The position numbers and the translations under genes were made by a program. A DNA stretch of 64,000 bases from Streptomyces sp. CC208A (GTDB lineage Bacteria > Actinomycetota > Actinomycetes > Streptomycetales > Streptomycetaceae): the NCBI RefSeq assembly GCF_030010625.1, contig NZ_JASCXN010000014.1, forward strand, positions 114,536-178,535, in the 5' to 3' direction. The notes under the pieces were generated by a model. It was not told the origin of the DNA and did not search any database. It saw only the letters and a list, made by a program, of their open reading frames with translations. Position 1 is the first letter of the stretch. Each line of letters opens with the position of its first letter. Below, in pieces: positions 15,405 to 23,919 of this stretch.

Positions 15405-17636
15405 TCAGGACACGTTGGTGAACTTGCTTCCCTCACCCGCGTACAGCGGCGTGCCGACCCGCACGAAGGGGTTGTCGGAGGTGGAGCCGGTCGACTTGTA
15501 GACGTACGTGCCGCCGGGGCCGTACGCGATCATGTCCGGGCGGCCGTCGGCGTCGACGTCGCCGGCGCCGACGAGGTGGGTGAAGGCGTTCCAGCCGCCG
15601 CCGACCCGCACGCGCGGGGCGAAGCGGTAGCCGTCGCTCTTGTAGAGCCACAGGACGCCGTCCTTGTCGCGGGCGACGAGGTCGCCGCCCGCGTCGCCCG
15701 CGATGTTCCCGACGGCCGTCAGCTGGTTGTAGACGTTCCAGCCGCCGCCGATCCGGATCCGCGGGGCGTAGGGCGCGGAGGCGTTGCCGGTGCCCTTGTA
15801 GAACCACAGGACGCCGGAGGTGTCGGCGGCGAACAGGTCCGCCTTGCCGTCCGCGCCGAGGTCCGAGCCGCCCGCGAGCTGGTGGTAGACGTTCCAGCCG
15901 CCGCCGACGCGGACGCGGGGCGCGAAGGTGCCGTCGCCCTTGCCGGCGTACTGCCAGAGCACGCCGGAGCCGTCGAGCGCGACCAGGTCGCCGACCCCGT
16001 TGCCCACGATGTTCCCGACGGCCTCGATCTGCTTGTACGTGTTCCACCCGCCGCCGACCCGGGTGCGCTGGGCGGCCTCGATCCGGCCGTTCACCGGCCG
16101 GTCCCGCAGGTCGTCGCGCCACAGCACGCCGCCGGCGTCGCGGGCAAGGACGTCGGTGGAACCGTTGTTCGTGTAGTCGTGCGGGTTGGGGGTGCGGGTG
16201 AGGTTCATGAGCCAGCCCTGGTAGACGGGCCCGTCGGTGCCGTCGAGCGAGGTCGCCTCGGCCTCCACGGCGTAGGTGCCGTTCGGCGCGTCCACGCCGT
16301 CGATCGTGCCGTCCCAGACGAGGGAGAAGTCGGCGCCGTCGACGGAGGCGGCCGCACGCGCCCGGAACGTCCGGTCCGTGGCGGTGTGCGTGAGCGTGAC
16401 GTCCAGGGACGCGTCGGGGCGCGACAGCGTCCAGCCCAGGGTCACCGTGCCGCCGGTCTTGTCGAGGTCGACCGTGCCGGGGACGTGGACCTGCTCGATC
16501 TCCAGCGGGCGCGGCGGGGCCGTCTCTGCCACCTTCGTGACCGTGGGGGCGGCGCTCTCCGCGGCGGTGATCCGGAACAGGCCCTCGCCGTCGGCGGCCC
16601 GGTCGCCGTTCACCAGCAGGCTGCCGTCGGCGACGGCCGACAAGCCGCGGACGTGGTCGAGGAAGCCGCTCCTCGTGCCGTCGCGGAGGTCGACGACCTG
16701 CGGGGTGGACGACTCGTCGCCGACGACCAGCCAGTCGCCGACGACCAGCCAGTCGCCGACGAGTTCCGCGTACGACTTCTCGGTCCGGCTGCCGACGTGG
16801 GTCTCCTTCCTCTCGCCCGTCGCGCGGTCGACGGACGTGACGAACAGGCCGGTGCCGGACCGGTAGTCGAGCCAGGCGGCGTACGAGTCGGAGAGCATCA
16901 GGTTGCTGAAGCCGTAGCCGGACTCGACGGCGGCGTACGTCTCGGTGGCCCGCAGGGCCGCCAGGTCGATCACGGCCCGGCCGCCGGTCCGCGCGCCCTC
17001 GGGGCCCGTCTCGTACCCGACGAAGGCGCGGCCGTCCCTGACCGGTCCGCCGCCGAAGAAGTCGGTGGCGTCCGCGGGCAGCCCCGTGACCGCCTGGGTC
17101 CGCAGCGTCGTGCCGTCCTTGGTCACGACGCACAGCTCCGCCGTGCCGTCGGCCTTCGTCACCTGGGCGAGGACGCTCGTCGGGCTCAGCACGCCCACGT
17201 AGTTCGCGTTCAGCGCGGTGAGGTCGATGTCCACGCCGGGGGCGGACGGGGTGGCCATGTTCCGCAGCGTGAGCTTCCGCATCTCGGAGGTCCAGCCGGC
17301 GTCGCCGAGGACGAGCACGTCGCTGCCCGCCATGGTCCAGGAGCCGCCCTCGGGCTTCTTGACCCAGGTCGACGCCCCGCCGCCGTACGGCGTCCAGAGC
17401 AGGTACGTGCCGTGGCTGGTGACGGAGGCGCCGAGGAAACCGGTGCTGCCCGCACCGCCGAGGCCGTAGCCCTCGGGGAAGAGGAGCAGGCCGGTGTCCC
17501 GGTTCGCCCCGGCGGCGGCGGGCGTGGCCGCGTAGGCCGCCGGCGCCGCGGCGAGCGCGCCCGCGCCGAGCGCGGTGACGGCCAGGACGGCCGTGACGGC
17601 GGCGGCGAGACGGGTACCGGTGGTGCGGAACTGCAC
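15405..17636 (-). CDS. Secreted FG-GAP/VCBS repeat protein, array member 3
   Basis: This is the first and most divergent paralogue, 743 residues from the chosen start. I place the GTG at 17636 (VQFRTTGTRLAAAV) because GGGGG lies 6-7 bases before it; the GTG at 17663 has no ribosome binding site. Order: signal peptide to about AAYAATP, beta-rich half, Ig-like segment (APNGTYAVEAEATSLDG), then five FG-GAP units with GVLWxY ends. It carries a 6-residue tandem duplication (GDWLVV twice) near residue 300. The other two genes lack it. Confidence 0.75.
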   Translation of the reverse strand: MQFRTTGTRLAAAVTAVLAVTALGAGALAAAPAAYAATPAAAGANRDTGLLLFPEGYGLGGAGSTGFLGASVTSHGTYLLWTPYGGGASTWVKKPEGGSWTMAGSDVLVLGDAGWTSEMRKLTLRNMATPSAPGVDIDLTALNANYVGVLSPTSVLAQVTKADGTAELCVVTKDGTTLRTQAVTGLPADATDFFGGGPVRDGRAFVGYETGPEGARTGGRAVIDLAALRATETYAAVESGYGFSNLMLSDSYAAWLDYRSGTGLFVTSVDRATGERKETHVGSRTEKSYAELVGDWLVVGDWLVVGDESSTPQVVDLRDGTRSGFLDHVRGLSAVADGSLLVNGDRAADGEGLFRITAAESAAPTVTKVAETAPPRPLEIEQVHVPGTVDLDKTGGTVTLGWTLSRPDASLDVTLTHTATDRTFRARAAASVDGADFSLVWDGTIDGVDAPNGTYAVEAEATSLDGTDGPVYQGWLMNLTRTPNPHDYTNNGSTDVLARDAGGVLWRDDLRDRPVNGRIEAAQRTRVGGGWNTYKQIEAVGNIVGNGVGDLVALDGSGVLWQYAGKGDGTFAPRVRVGGGWNVYHQLAGGSDLGADGKADLFAADTSGVLWFYKGTGNASAPYAPRIRIGGGWNVYNQLTAVGNIAGDAGGDLVARDKDGVLWLYKSDGYRFAPRVRVGGGWNAFTHLVGAGDVDADGRPDMIAYGPGGTYVYKSTGSTSDNPFVRVGTPLYAGEGSKFTNVS
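16721..16756. repeat. 18-bp tandem duplication inside VCBS gene 3
   Basis: The 18-base unit CGACGACCAGCCAGTCGC occurs twice in a row and encodes GDWLVV twice. It keeps the frame and probably arose by slippage. Confidence 0.85.
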
Positions 17637-17753
17637 AGTGAACCCCCATGGGAAGACCGGCACGGGAAGTGCCGTGCCCGGTCAGACTCATGATCGGTTC
17701 GATGGGTTGTACGAGAGATCGGGAAACCGTTCGCCCTCTCAGCCGCCCGCCCG

Positions 17754-18266
17754 TCACCCGCCCGTCCGCTCCACCACCCCCCGCACGTACGCCGCCTGCC
17801 CCGCGTGCTGCAGGTCATCCGCGATCACCGACACCAGCCGGACGCCCAGCGTCACCGGCGGGTCCCAGGAGGTGTCGACGACGCGGTCCAGGTCCGGGTC
17901 CGTGAGGGGGGCCAGGAGGGAGGCCGTCCGGTCGTGGACGGCGTCGTGGTAGCCGAGGAGCAGCGTGGCCGGGGCCCGTACGGCTCCGACCTGGGCGGAC
18001 GTGTGGCCGTAACCCGTCGCGGCGGGCGGGAACGGCAGGTCGAAGCGGTCCCGCCAGCCGTCCGGGTGCCACAGCTGCTCCGTGCCGAAGGCACCCGCCA
18101 GGTGGTCGTCCTGGATGCGGGTGAGGTGCCAGACGAGCCAGGCGATCGAGTTGGCGTCGGGATCGATCCTGGCCGCGAGGTCGTCCTCGCCGAGGCCCTT
18201 CACGGCCTCGTGGACGGCCTCCCGGATCCGTCCGAAGGAGTCCAGCAGCAGACCGGCACTGTTCAT
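17754..18266 (-). CDS. DinB-like / mycothiol transferase-type protein
   Basis: The 170-residue product fits the DinB four-helix bundle used by mycothiol-dependent enzymes in actinobacteria. Metal-ligand histidines are placed as expected: WLVWHLTRIQDDH in the second helix and a C-terminal DDLQHAGQAAYVRG. Enzymes of this group transfer thiols in detoxification or maleylpyruvate-type isomerisation; the substrate cannot be predicted. The ATG at 18266 shares its A with the stop of the DUF1992 reading frame (TGATG), so the two are coupled. VCBS gene 3 follows after 117 bases. Confidence 0.8.
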   Translation of the reverse strand: MNSAGLLLDSFGRIREAVHEAVKGLGEDDLAARIDPDANSIAWLVWHLTRIQDDHLAGAFGTEQLWHPDGWRDRFDLPFPPAATGYGHTSAQVGAVRAPATLLLGYHDAVHDRTASLLAPLTDPDLDRVVDTSWDPPVTLGVRLVSVIADDLQHAGQAAYVRGVVERTGG

Positions 18267-18702
18267 CACGCCCCCTGGGGGTCGTGCGCCTTCCGCCACC
18301 GGGCCAGCTCCGCCTCGACGTCGAAGGGCGTCAGGTTCAGCGGCGGGCCCGCCGGCGGGCGGCGCAGGGCTTCCGCGATCTTGGTGTTGATCTCGCCGAG
18401 GATGCGCCGGACCTGGCTCTCCGAGACGGCCCCGGCCACCGCCTCGGCGGCGTCCTCCGCATCCTTGCGCAGCCGGAGGGCGGGCGGCAGCGCCGACATG
18501 CCCTCGCGGTGCGTCTTCTCCTTGATCCACCACAGCGGGTCGTAGGGCGCCGTGTCGTCGGGTGGGGGTCCCCCCGGACGAAGTCTGGGGGAGGCTTGCC
18601 GAAGCCGGGGAGGGCCCGGAACTCGCCGCGCTCGGCCGCCTCACGGATCTGCCGGTCGACGAAGGACTCGAAGCTGACGCCGGGCGGTTTCCGATCGGTC
18701 AT
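18266..18702 (-). pseudogene. DUF1992 (DnaJC28-like) gene broken by a palindromic repeat
   Basis: Two halves of one DUF1992 domain lie in different frames. The N-terminal half starts at the ATG at 18702 and reads to PPGVSFESFVDRQIREAAERG and LPGFGKP. The rest reads APYDPLWWIKEKTHREGMSALPPAL and ends at 18266. The break coincides with a GC-rich palindrome at 18561-18597, which reads through in the first frame as junk (PPPDFVRGDPHPTTRR) and never returns to frame. The C-terminal piece could still be made alone from the ATG at 18499. The family is short, conserved and of unknown function. A sequencing error is less likely than insertion because the intervening DNA is itself a recognisable repeat. 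Confidence 0.75.
18561..18597. repeat. GC-rich palindromic repeat, copy A (in DUF1992 gene)
   Basis: The segment starts GGTGGGGGTCCCCCC and ends GTCTGGGGGAGGCTT. It folds into a hairpin of CCCCCGGAC and GTCTGGGGG around a GAA loop. Its ends (TGGGGGTNCC and GGGGGAGGCT) match the second copy in nuoM at 43843. Streptomyces chromosomes carry many short repeats of this look. This copy causes the frameshift. Confidence 0.65.
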
Positions 18703-18708
18703 GTGTCC

Positions 18709-18714
18709 AGCGTA
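18709..18714 (-). promoter_or_regulatory. -10 box of DUF1992 gene (leaderless)
   Basis: On the minus strand TACGCT is followed by 6 bases and the ATG at 18702. There is no Shine-Dalgarno sequence, so leaderless translation is likely. The promoter seems intact although the gene is broken, and it would serve the coupled DinB gene. Confidence 0.45.
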
Positions 18715-18830
18715 CGTATCGGGGCCGGGACGCATGTGGTGCACTCGGTCTACTGCGACGGCCGGTCTTCCGGCACTCTAAGGCCGTTCAACGCGCGTAA
18801 ACCCCTGTCGCTCCACGTCACGGAGGATGC

Positions 18831-19703
18831 ATGCGTCACCCGCGTACGACACGGACCACCGCCCGGATCCCCGCCAGGCTCCCCGTCCTCGGCACCCTCT
18901 TCGCGCTCCTCGCCGGCCTGCTCACGGTCCTCGGCACGGCCGGCACCGCCCATGCCGCGCCGGTCTTCAAGGCCCCGTTCCCCTGCGGCCAGAAGTGGAC
19001 CTACAGCCACCACTCCGCCGAGGTCCGCCAGGCCCTCGACTTCGTCCGCGCCGACGGCGGCACCACCGCCGGCACCCCCGTCCTGGCCTCGGCCTCCGGC
19101 ACCGCCTACCGCTACTCGCAGCCCTCCGGCGCGGGCAACTACATCGTGATCGAGCACGGCGGCGGCTGGAAGACGTACTACTTCCACCTCAGCGCCTACT
19201 CGGTCGCGCACGGCGCCGCCGTCTCCCAGGGCCAGCAGATCGGCACCACCGGCTCCACCGGCAACAGCTCCGGCGCCCACATCCACTACGAGCAGCTCTA
19301 CAACGGAGTCGGCCAGACCATCGTGATCAACGGCGTCTCACTCGCGCCCTACCCCGGCTCGTACGGCTCCAAGTACCTGACCAGCGACAACGGCTGCTCG
19401 GGCGGGGGCGGCGGCAAGTACTGGGTGGACACCTTCGCCAACGCCACCGGCTACGCGGCCGCCAACACCAACGACCCCCAGGGCGTCCTGTACAAGGGCA
19501 CGAACTACGTCTACTGCAAGGTCTGGGGCCAGGAGATCCGCGACTCCTCCGGCAACTACAACCACTGGTGGCTGCGCACCGACCTCGACTCGGTCTACTC
19601 CGGCAAGAACGGCTACGGCGCGTACGTCTCCGCCTACTACCTGTCCCGCTGGGGCAACGACGAGGCCCGCGACAACAACGGGACCGTGATCCCGAACTGC
19701 TGA
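18831..19703 (+). CDS. Secreted M23-family peptidase (LytM-like)
   Basis: The 290-residue product has a twin-Arg-free Sec signal peptide (LPVLGTLFALLAGLLTVLG, cleavage after AHA near residue 43). An M23 domain follows: HHSAEVRQALDF supplies the first His and the Asp, and HIHYE near residue 146 supplies the HxH ligands. The order matches zinc endopeptidases that cut peptidoglycan cross-bridges. A Cys-containing linker (DNGCSGGGGG) joins it to a C-terminal domain of about 95 residues with many Tyr and Trp (TNYVYCKVWGQE, NHWWLRTDLD), which probably binds the wall. CGGAGG lies 5 bases before the ATG. A strong terminator follows. Confidence 0.85.
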   Translation: MRHPRTTRTTARIPARLPVLGTLFALLAGLLTVLGTAGTAHAAPVFKAPFPCGQKWTYSHHSAEVRQALDFVRADGGTTAGTPVLASASGTAYRYSQPSGAGNYIVIEHGGGWKTYYFHLSAYSVAHGAAVSQGQQIGTTGSTGNSSGAHIHYEQLYNGVGQTIVINGVSLAPYPGSYGSKYLTSDNGCSGGGGGKYWVDTFANATGYAAANTNDPQGVLYKGTNYVYCKVWGQEIRDSSGNYNHWWLRTDLDSVYSGKNGYGAYVSAYYLSRWGNDEARDNNGTVIPNC

Positions 19704-19722
19704 AACGCCCGCCGAAACGGGC

Positions 19723-19768
19723 AGGAGCCCCGTCTCGTGCCGCACCTGCGGCACGGAGCGGGGCTCCT
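19723..19768. terminator. Terminator after M23 peptidase
   Basis: AGGAGCCCCG and its complement CGGGGCTCCT enclose an inner pair CGTGCCGC/GCGGCACG-like stem, giving a long hairpin between the convergent M23 and cold-shock genes. It can work in both directions. Confidence 0.75.
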
Positions 19769-19808
19769 TGGGTACTGCTCTAGAAGATCACGATCGCCAC
19801 TACGGCGT

Positions 19809-20012
19809 TCAGATCGCGGTGACGTTCTCCGCCTGCGGACCCTTCGGGCCCTGGGTGACGTCGAAGCTCACCTGCTGGTTCTCCTCAAGCGAGCGGAAGC
19901 CGTTCGCGTTGATCGCGGAGTAGTGGACGAAGACATCCGGGCCGCCGCCTTCCTGGGCGATGAAGCCAAAGCCCTTTTCAGCGTTGAACCACTTGACGGT
20001 TCCGGTAGCCAT
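19809..20012 (-). CDS. Cold-shock protein (CspA family)
   Basis: The 67-residue product is a single cold-shock domain with both RNA-binding motifs intact: KGFGFIAQ (RNP1) at residues 13-20 and VFVHYSAI (RNP2) at residues 27-34. It binds single-stranded RNA and DNA as a chaperone. The ATG has a perfect AGGAGG 6-7 bases upstream. The 5' leader is A/T-rich compared with the surroundings and holds a hairpin followed by a T-rich run (20079-20106), which may make expression depend on temperature or elongation. It lies next to mqnA. Confidence 0.93.
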   Translation of the reverse strand: MATGTVKWFNAEKGFGFIAQEGGGPDVFVHYSAINANGFRSLEENQQVSFDVTQGPKGPQAENVTAI

Positions 20013-20078
20013 GAGCCCTCCTATGGGCCAAAGGGTCGCCCTGCTCCAGAACCTGCAAACAAGTCTGAAAACTACAAA

Positions 20079-20106
20079 AGCCTGCGGGTCACATGCTCCG
20101 CAGGCT
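20079..20106 (-). promoter_or_regulatory. Hairpin in cold-shock gene leader
   Basis: On the minus strand AGCCTGCGG and CCGCAGGCT (perfect 9-base arms, 10-base loop) are followed by TTTTGTAGTTTTC, as in an intrinsic terminator. It lies 66 bases before the cold-shock ATG. It could be an attenuator in the leader or the terminator of a short RNA made upstream. Confidence 0.5.
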
Positions 20107-20269
20107 CTGTACTGCAAGGGAAACCAAACTGCAACTTGCGTCGAGCGTAGCACGCAGTGTGTGGAGAGCGATAGAGGGAAAGATCACGTCACCCGCGTGT
20201 TTGACCCGCGCCTAACGCGCTGACGCGCTGACGCGCCACGCCGCCGTCCTCCCCCGCGGGAGAGGGGTC

Positions 20270-20275
20270 TAGCCT
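20270..20275 (+). promoter_or_regulatory. -10 box of mqnA (leaderless)
   Basis: TAGCCT is followed by 7 bases and the mqnA GTG, and there is no Shine-Dalgarno sequence. This supports a leaderless mRNA and fixes the start. Confidence 0.5.
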
Positions 20276-20282
20276 CGGCGCT

Positions 20283-21149
<867 letters not shown>

Positions 21150-21347
21150 ACCCCCAGCGGAGCCGGGCAATTCACGCCCGCATTTCCCGGCCGGGAGCCG
21201 CGTCACACGCTCGCATTCCCTTCACGGGATTCACGCAAGGGAACGTTCATCGGAAATTCATGCCGCCGCGGACCCCGGCCGGGCCGCCCACCCCCGCTGG
21301 CGTACGCTGGTGCGGTCCGTCAGCAACCCTCCGAAAGGGACGAACCG

Positions 21348-22562
21348 GTGACCGAGAAGGCCGACCTCACGCCGTTCGATGTCACAGCCGTTCTCGACCG
21401 CGCCGCCGCGGGCGGCCGGATCACCCCCGAGGAGGCGCTCGACCTGTACCGCTCGGCGCCCCTGCACGCCCTCGGCGCCGCCGCCGACGCCGTGCGCCGC
21501 CGCCGCTACGCCGGTACGGAGCACATCGCGACGTACATCATCGAGCGGAACATCAACTACACCAACGTCTGCGTCACCGCCTGCAAGTTCTGCGCCTTCT
21601 ACGCGGCCCCGAAGGACACGAAGAAGGGCTGGACCCGCGACCTCGACGACATCCTGCGCCGCTGCGCGGAGACCGTGGAGCTCGGCGGCACGCAGATCAT
21701 GTTCCAGGGCGGCCACCACCCGGACTACGGCGTCGAGTACTACGAGGAGCACTTCGCCGCCATCAAGAAGGAGTTCCCGCAGCTCGTCATCCACTCCCTC
21801 GGCGCCTCCGAGGTCGAGCACATGGCGCGCATCTCCGGCGTCTCCGTCGAGGAGGCCGTCACCCGCATCCACGCGGCCGGCCTCGACTCCTTCGCGGGAG
21901 CGGGCGCGGAGCTCCTCCCGGAGCGCCCCCGCAAGGCGATCGCGCCGCTCAAGGAGTCCGGCGAGCGCTGGCTGGAGATCATGGAGATCGCCCACAAGCT
22001 GGGCGTCGAGTCCACCTCCACGATGCTGATGGGCACCGGCGAGACCAACGCCGAGCGCATCGAGCACCTGCGGATGATCCGCGACGTGCAGGACCGGACG
22101 GGCGGCTTCCGGGCCTTCATCCCGTACACGTACCAGCCCGAGAACAACCACCTCAAGGGCCGCACGCAGGCCACGCTCTTCGAGTACCTGCGCATGATCG
22201 CGATCGCCCGGCTCTTCCTCGACAACGTCGCCCACATCCAGGGCTCCTGGCTGACCACCGGCAAGGAGGTCGGCCAGCTCTCCCTCCACTACGGCGCCGA
22301 CGACCTCGGCTCGATCATGCTGGAGGAGAACGTGGTCTCCTCGGCCGGTGCCAGGCACCGCTCCAACCGCCTGGAGATCATCGACCTGATCCGCAAGGCC
22401 GGCCGCGTCCCCGCCCAGCGCTCCACCACCTACGAGCACCTGACCGTCCACGACGACCCGGCGAACGACCCGGTCGACGAGCGGGTCGCCTCCCACATCT
22501 CGTCGGTGGCCATCGAGGGCGGGACGGCCCACCCCGAGCTGAAGCTCCTCGACGCGAACTGA
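21348..22562 (+). CDS. mqnC: Cyclic dehypoxanthinyl futalosine synthase MqnC (radical SAM)
   Basis: The 404-residue product is a radical SAM enzyme that cyclises dehypoxanthinyl futalosine in menaquinone synthesis. The 4Fe-4S motif CVTACKFC (CxxxCxxC) lies at residues 75-82 after YIIERNINYTN. The segments TQIMFQGGHHPDYG and HSLGASEVEHMA, and a C-terminal LTTGKEVGQLSLHYGADDLG, are typical of MqnC and its paralogue MqnE. MqnC is favoured over MqnE because this locus also has mqnA, whose pathway requires it. The GTG has a GAAAGGGA site upstream and a TACGCT -10 element about 37 bases earlier. The next gene begins 5 bases after the stop. Confidence 0.9.
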   Translation: MTEKADLTPFDVTAVLDRAAAGGRITPEEALDLYRSAPLHALGAAADAVRRRRYAGTEHIATYIIERNINYTNVCVTACKFCAFYAAPKDTKKGWTRDLDDILRRCAETVELGGTQIMFQGGHHPDYGVEYYEEHFAAIKKEFPQLVIHSLGASEVEHMARISGVSVEEAVTRIHAAGLDSFAGAGAELLPERPRKAIAPLKESGERWLEIMEIAHKLGVESTSTMLMGTGETNAERIEHLRMIRDVQDRTGGFRAFIPYTYQPENNHLKGRTQATLFEYLRMIAIARLFLDNVAHIQGSWLTTGKEVGQLSLHYGADDLGSIMLEENVVSSAGARHRSNRLEIIDLIRKAGRVPAQRSTTYEHLTVHDDPANDPVDERVASHISSVAIEGGTAHPELKLLDAN

Positions 22563-22567
22563 CGCCG

Positions 22568-23167
22568 GTGCTCACCCTCCACACCGCCGAGGCCTCCCCG
22601 GAACTGGCCGTTCTCGTCGACGGCGCCCGGATCGCCGCCGTCGGCCCGTACGAGCAGCTGGCCGATGAGCACCAGGACGCCCGCCTCCGCCGCTGGCCGG
22701 GCATCCTGCTGCCCGGCCTGCTCAACCCGTACGCCCCCGAGCTCCTGGAGCGGACCTACCACCCGGACCCGCGCGAGGCCAACGAGTTCGGCACCGCGCC
22801 GATCACGGGGGAGCGGGCGGCGGAGCTCTTCCGCGCCGACCCGGCCCGCCTCGGCGCGAGCGCCCGGCGGGGCGTCCAGCGGATGCTGGCCCACGGCACG
22901 GTGGCGGTCGCCGGCGAACTGCGGTCGAGGGCCGCCCGGGACGCGGTCCGCCGCGCCGGCCTCGCGACCGGCCGCCGCCCCGACACCCTCCCGGGCCCCC
23001 CGTCCCTCTCCCCGACCCCCCTGATCCTCCTCCCGCGCCTGACGCCCGGCGCCCCGGCCCGCTTCGCCGTCTTCGACGTCCCCGACACGGCGACGCTGGT
23101 CCGCCGGGGCGCGTCGACCTGCGTGGCCACGGTCATCGACGGGCGGCTCGTCTACCGCGCCCGCTGA
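22568..23167 (+). CDS. Amidohydrolase-like (imidazolonepropionase-type composite domain) protein
   Basis: The 199-residue product, from a GTG 5 bases after mqnC, looks like the N-terminal sandwich of an amidohydrolase. It has ELAVLVDGARIAAVGPYEQL and then a 'LLPGLLNPYAPELL' segment where true hydrolases have a metal-binding HxH (PGLVNAHTH). Here the histidines are absent. The end (FAVFDVPDTATLVRRGAS, then TVIDGRLVYRAR) corresponds to the closing part of the same sandwich domain. The TIM barrel is therefore mostly lost and catalysis is unlikely. Its coupling to mqnC hints at a futalosine-related role, for instance ligand binding, but none is shown. Its 3' end overlaps the convergent membrane protein gene by 16 bases. 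Confidence 0.6.
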   Translation: MLTLHTAEASPELAVLVDGARIAAVGPYEQLADEHQDARLRRWPGILLPGLLNPYAPELLERTYHPDPREANEFGTAPITGERAAELFRADPARLGASARRGVQRMLAHGTVAVAGELRSRAARDAVRRAGLATGRRPDTLPGPPSLSPTPLILLPRLTPGAPARFAVFDVPDTATLVRRGASTCVATVIDGRLVYRAR

Positions 23168-23910
23168 CAGTCCACGTGGACGAAGCGCACCTCGCCGGGC
23201 CGCACCTCGAGAGCGATGCCCGGGTCGAGCGGCGGGTCGTTCTCCTCCATCGGATGCGCGTCCGCTTCCTTCACCAGCTCCAGGAAGCGCGGATCCTGGG
23301 CGACGGCGGACAGCTCCTTCGCCGCCACCGTCGTCTCCGCACTATCGGCGTACACGATGAACGTGACGTCCCTCTCGCGGTACGTGTACTGCACCAACAC
23401 CCTGCCGCCCAGCTCGCTGATCGCCCCGCTCCTCAGCTCCGCGACGCTCTTCCTGCCGGACGGGTCCGGCCCCATGCCGGCGCACACGGACCGCACCGAC
23501 ACGGCCATGCGGAAGGTCCTGCCGCCCGCGTCGAACCGGTAGTCGCTCACCCGGTCGCCCACCGGGCGGACGCCGGTGACCGTCTCCGGAAGCCGCTCGT
23601 CGAGGAGGGCCGCCATCTTCCGCCGGTACTCCTCCCGGCGCTCCCGCTCGGCCCCGGACATCCCCGTGCCGTCGCCGGACGAGGCCACGGGCACGGTCAC
23701 CCCGGGGCCGGTCCCCGGCAGCAGCGTGAGCCCGAGGGCCCCCGCCGTGGCCACGGCGAAGGCGGCCGCGCCGACCGCGAGCCGGGAGCGGGCCCGGCGC
23801 CGGCGGCCCTCGCGCACCGCGGACGGTACGAGATCGGGCAGCGGCGGCAGAGTGTCCGCCGTCCGGGCCATGGCGTCGTGCAGCAGATCGATGTCGCGGT
23901 GGTCTTCCAC
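23152..23910 (-). CDS. Putative anti-sigma-like membrane protein
   Basis: The 252-residue product has a short cytoplasmic N terminus (about 45 residues, DIDLLHDAMARTADTLPPLP), one transmembrane helix (LAVGAAAFAVATAGALGLTL) and an extracytoplasmic domain of about 180 residues with one Cys pair. It begins 9 bases after the stop of the SigE-type sigma gene, the usual place for its membrane regulator. No zinc anti-sigma motif (HxxxCxxC) is seen in the cytoplasmic part, so if it is an anti-sigma factor it is of another kind. Confidence 0.6.
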   Translation of the reverse strand: MEDHRDIDLLHDAMARTADTLPPLPDLVPSAVREGRRRRARSRLAVGAAAFAVATAGALGLTLLPGTGPGVTVPVASSGDGTGMSGAERERREEYRRKMAALLDERLPETVTGVRPVGDRVSDYRFDAGGRTFRMAVSVRSVCAGMGPDPSGRKSVAELRSGAISELGGRVLVQYTYRERDVTFIVYADSAETTVAAKELSAVAQDPRFLELVKEADAHPMEENDPPLDPGIALEVRPGEVRFVHVDCQRAR

Positions 23911-23919
23911 AGGGGGACC

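Noticed and set aside
10741..17663. The VCBS array as a mobile element or integron
   Set aside because: No transposase, integrase or terminal repeats flank it. Tandem duplication explains the array.
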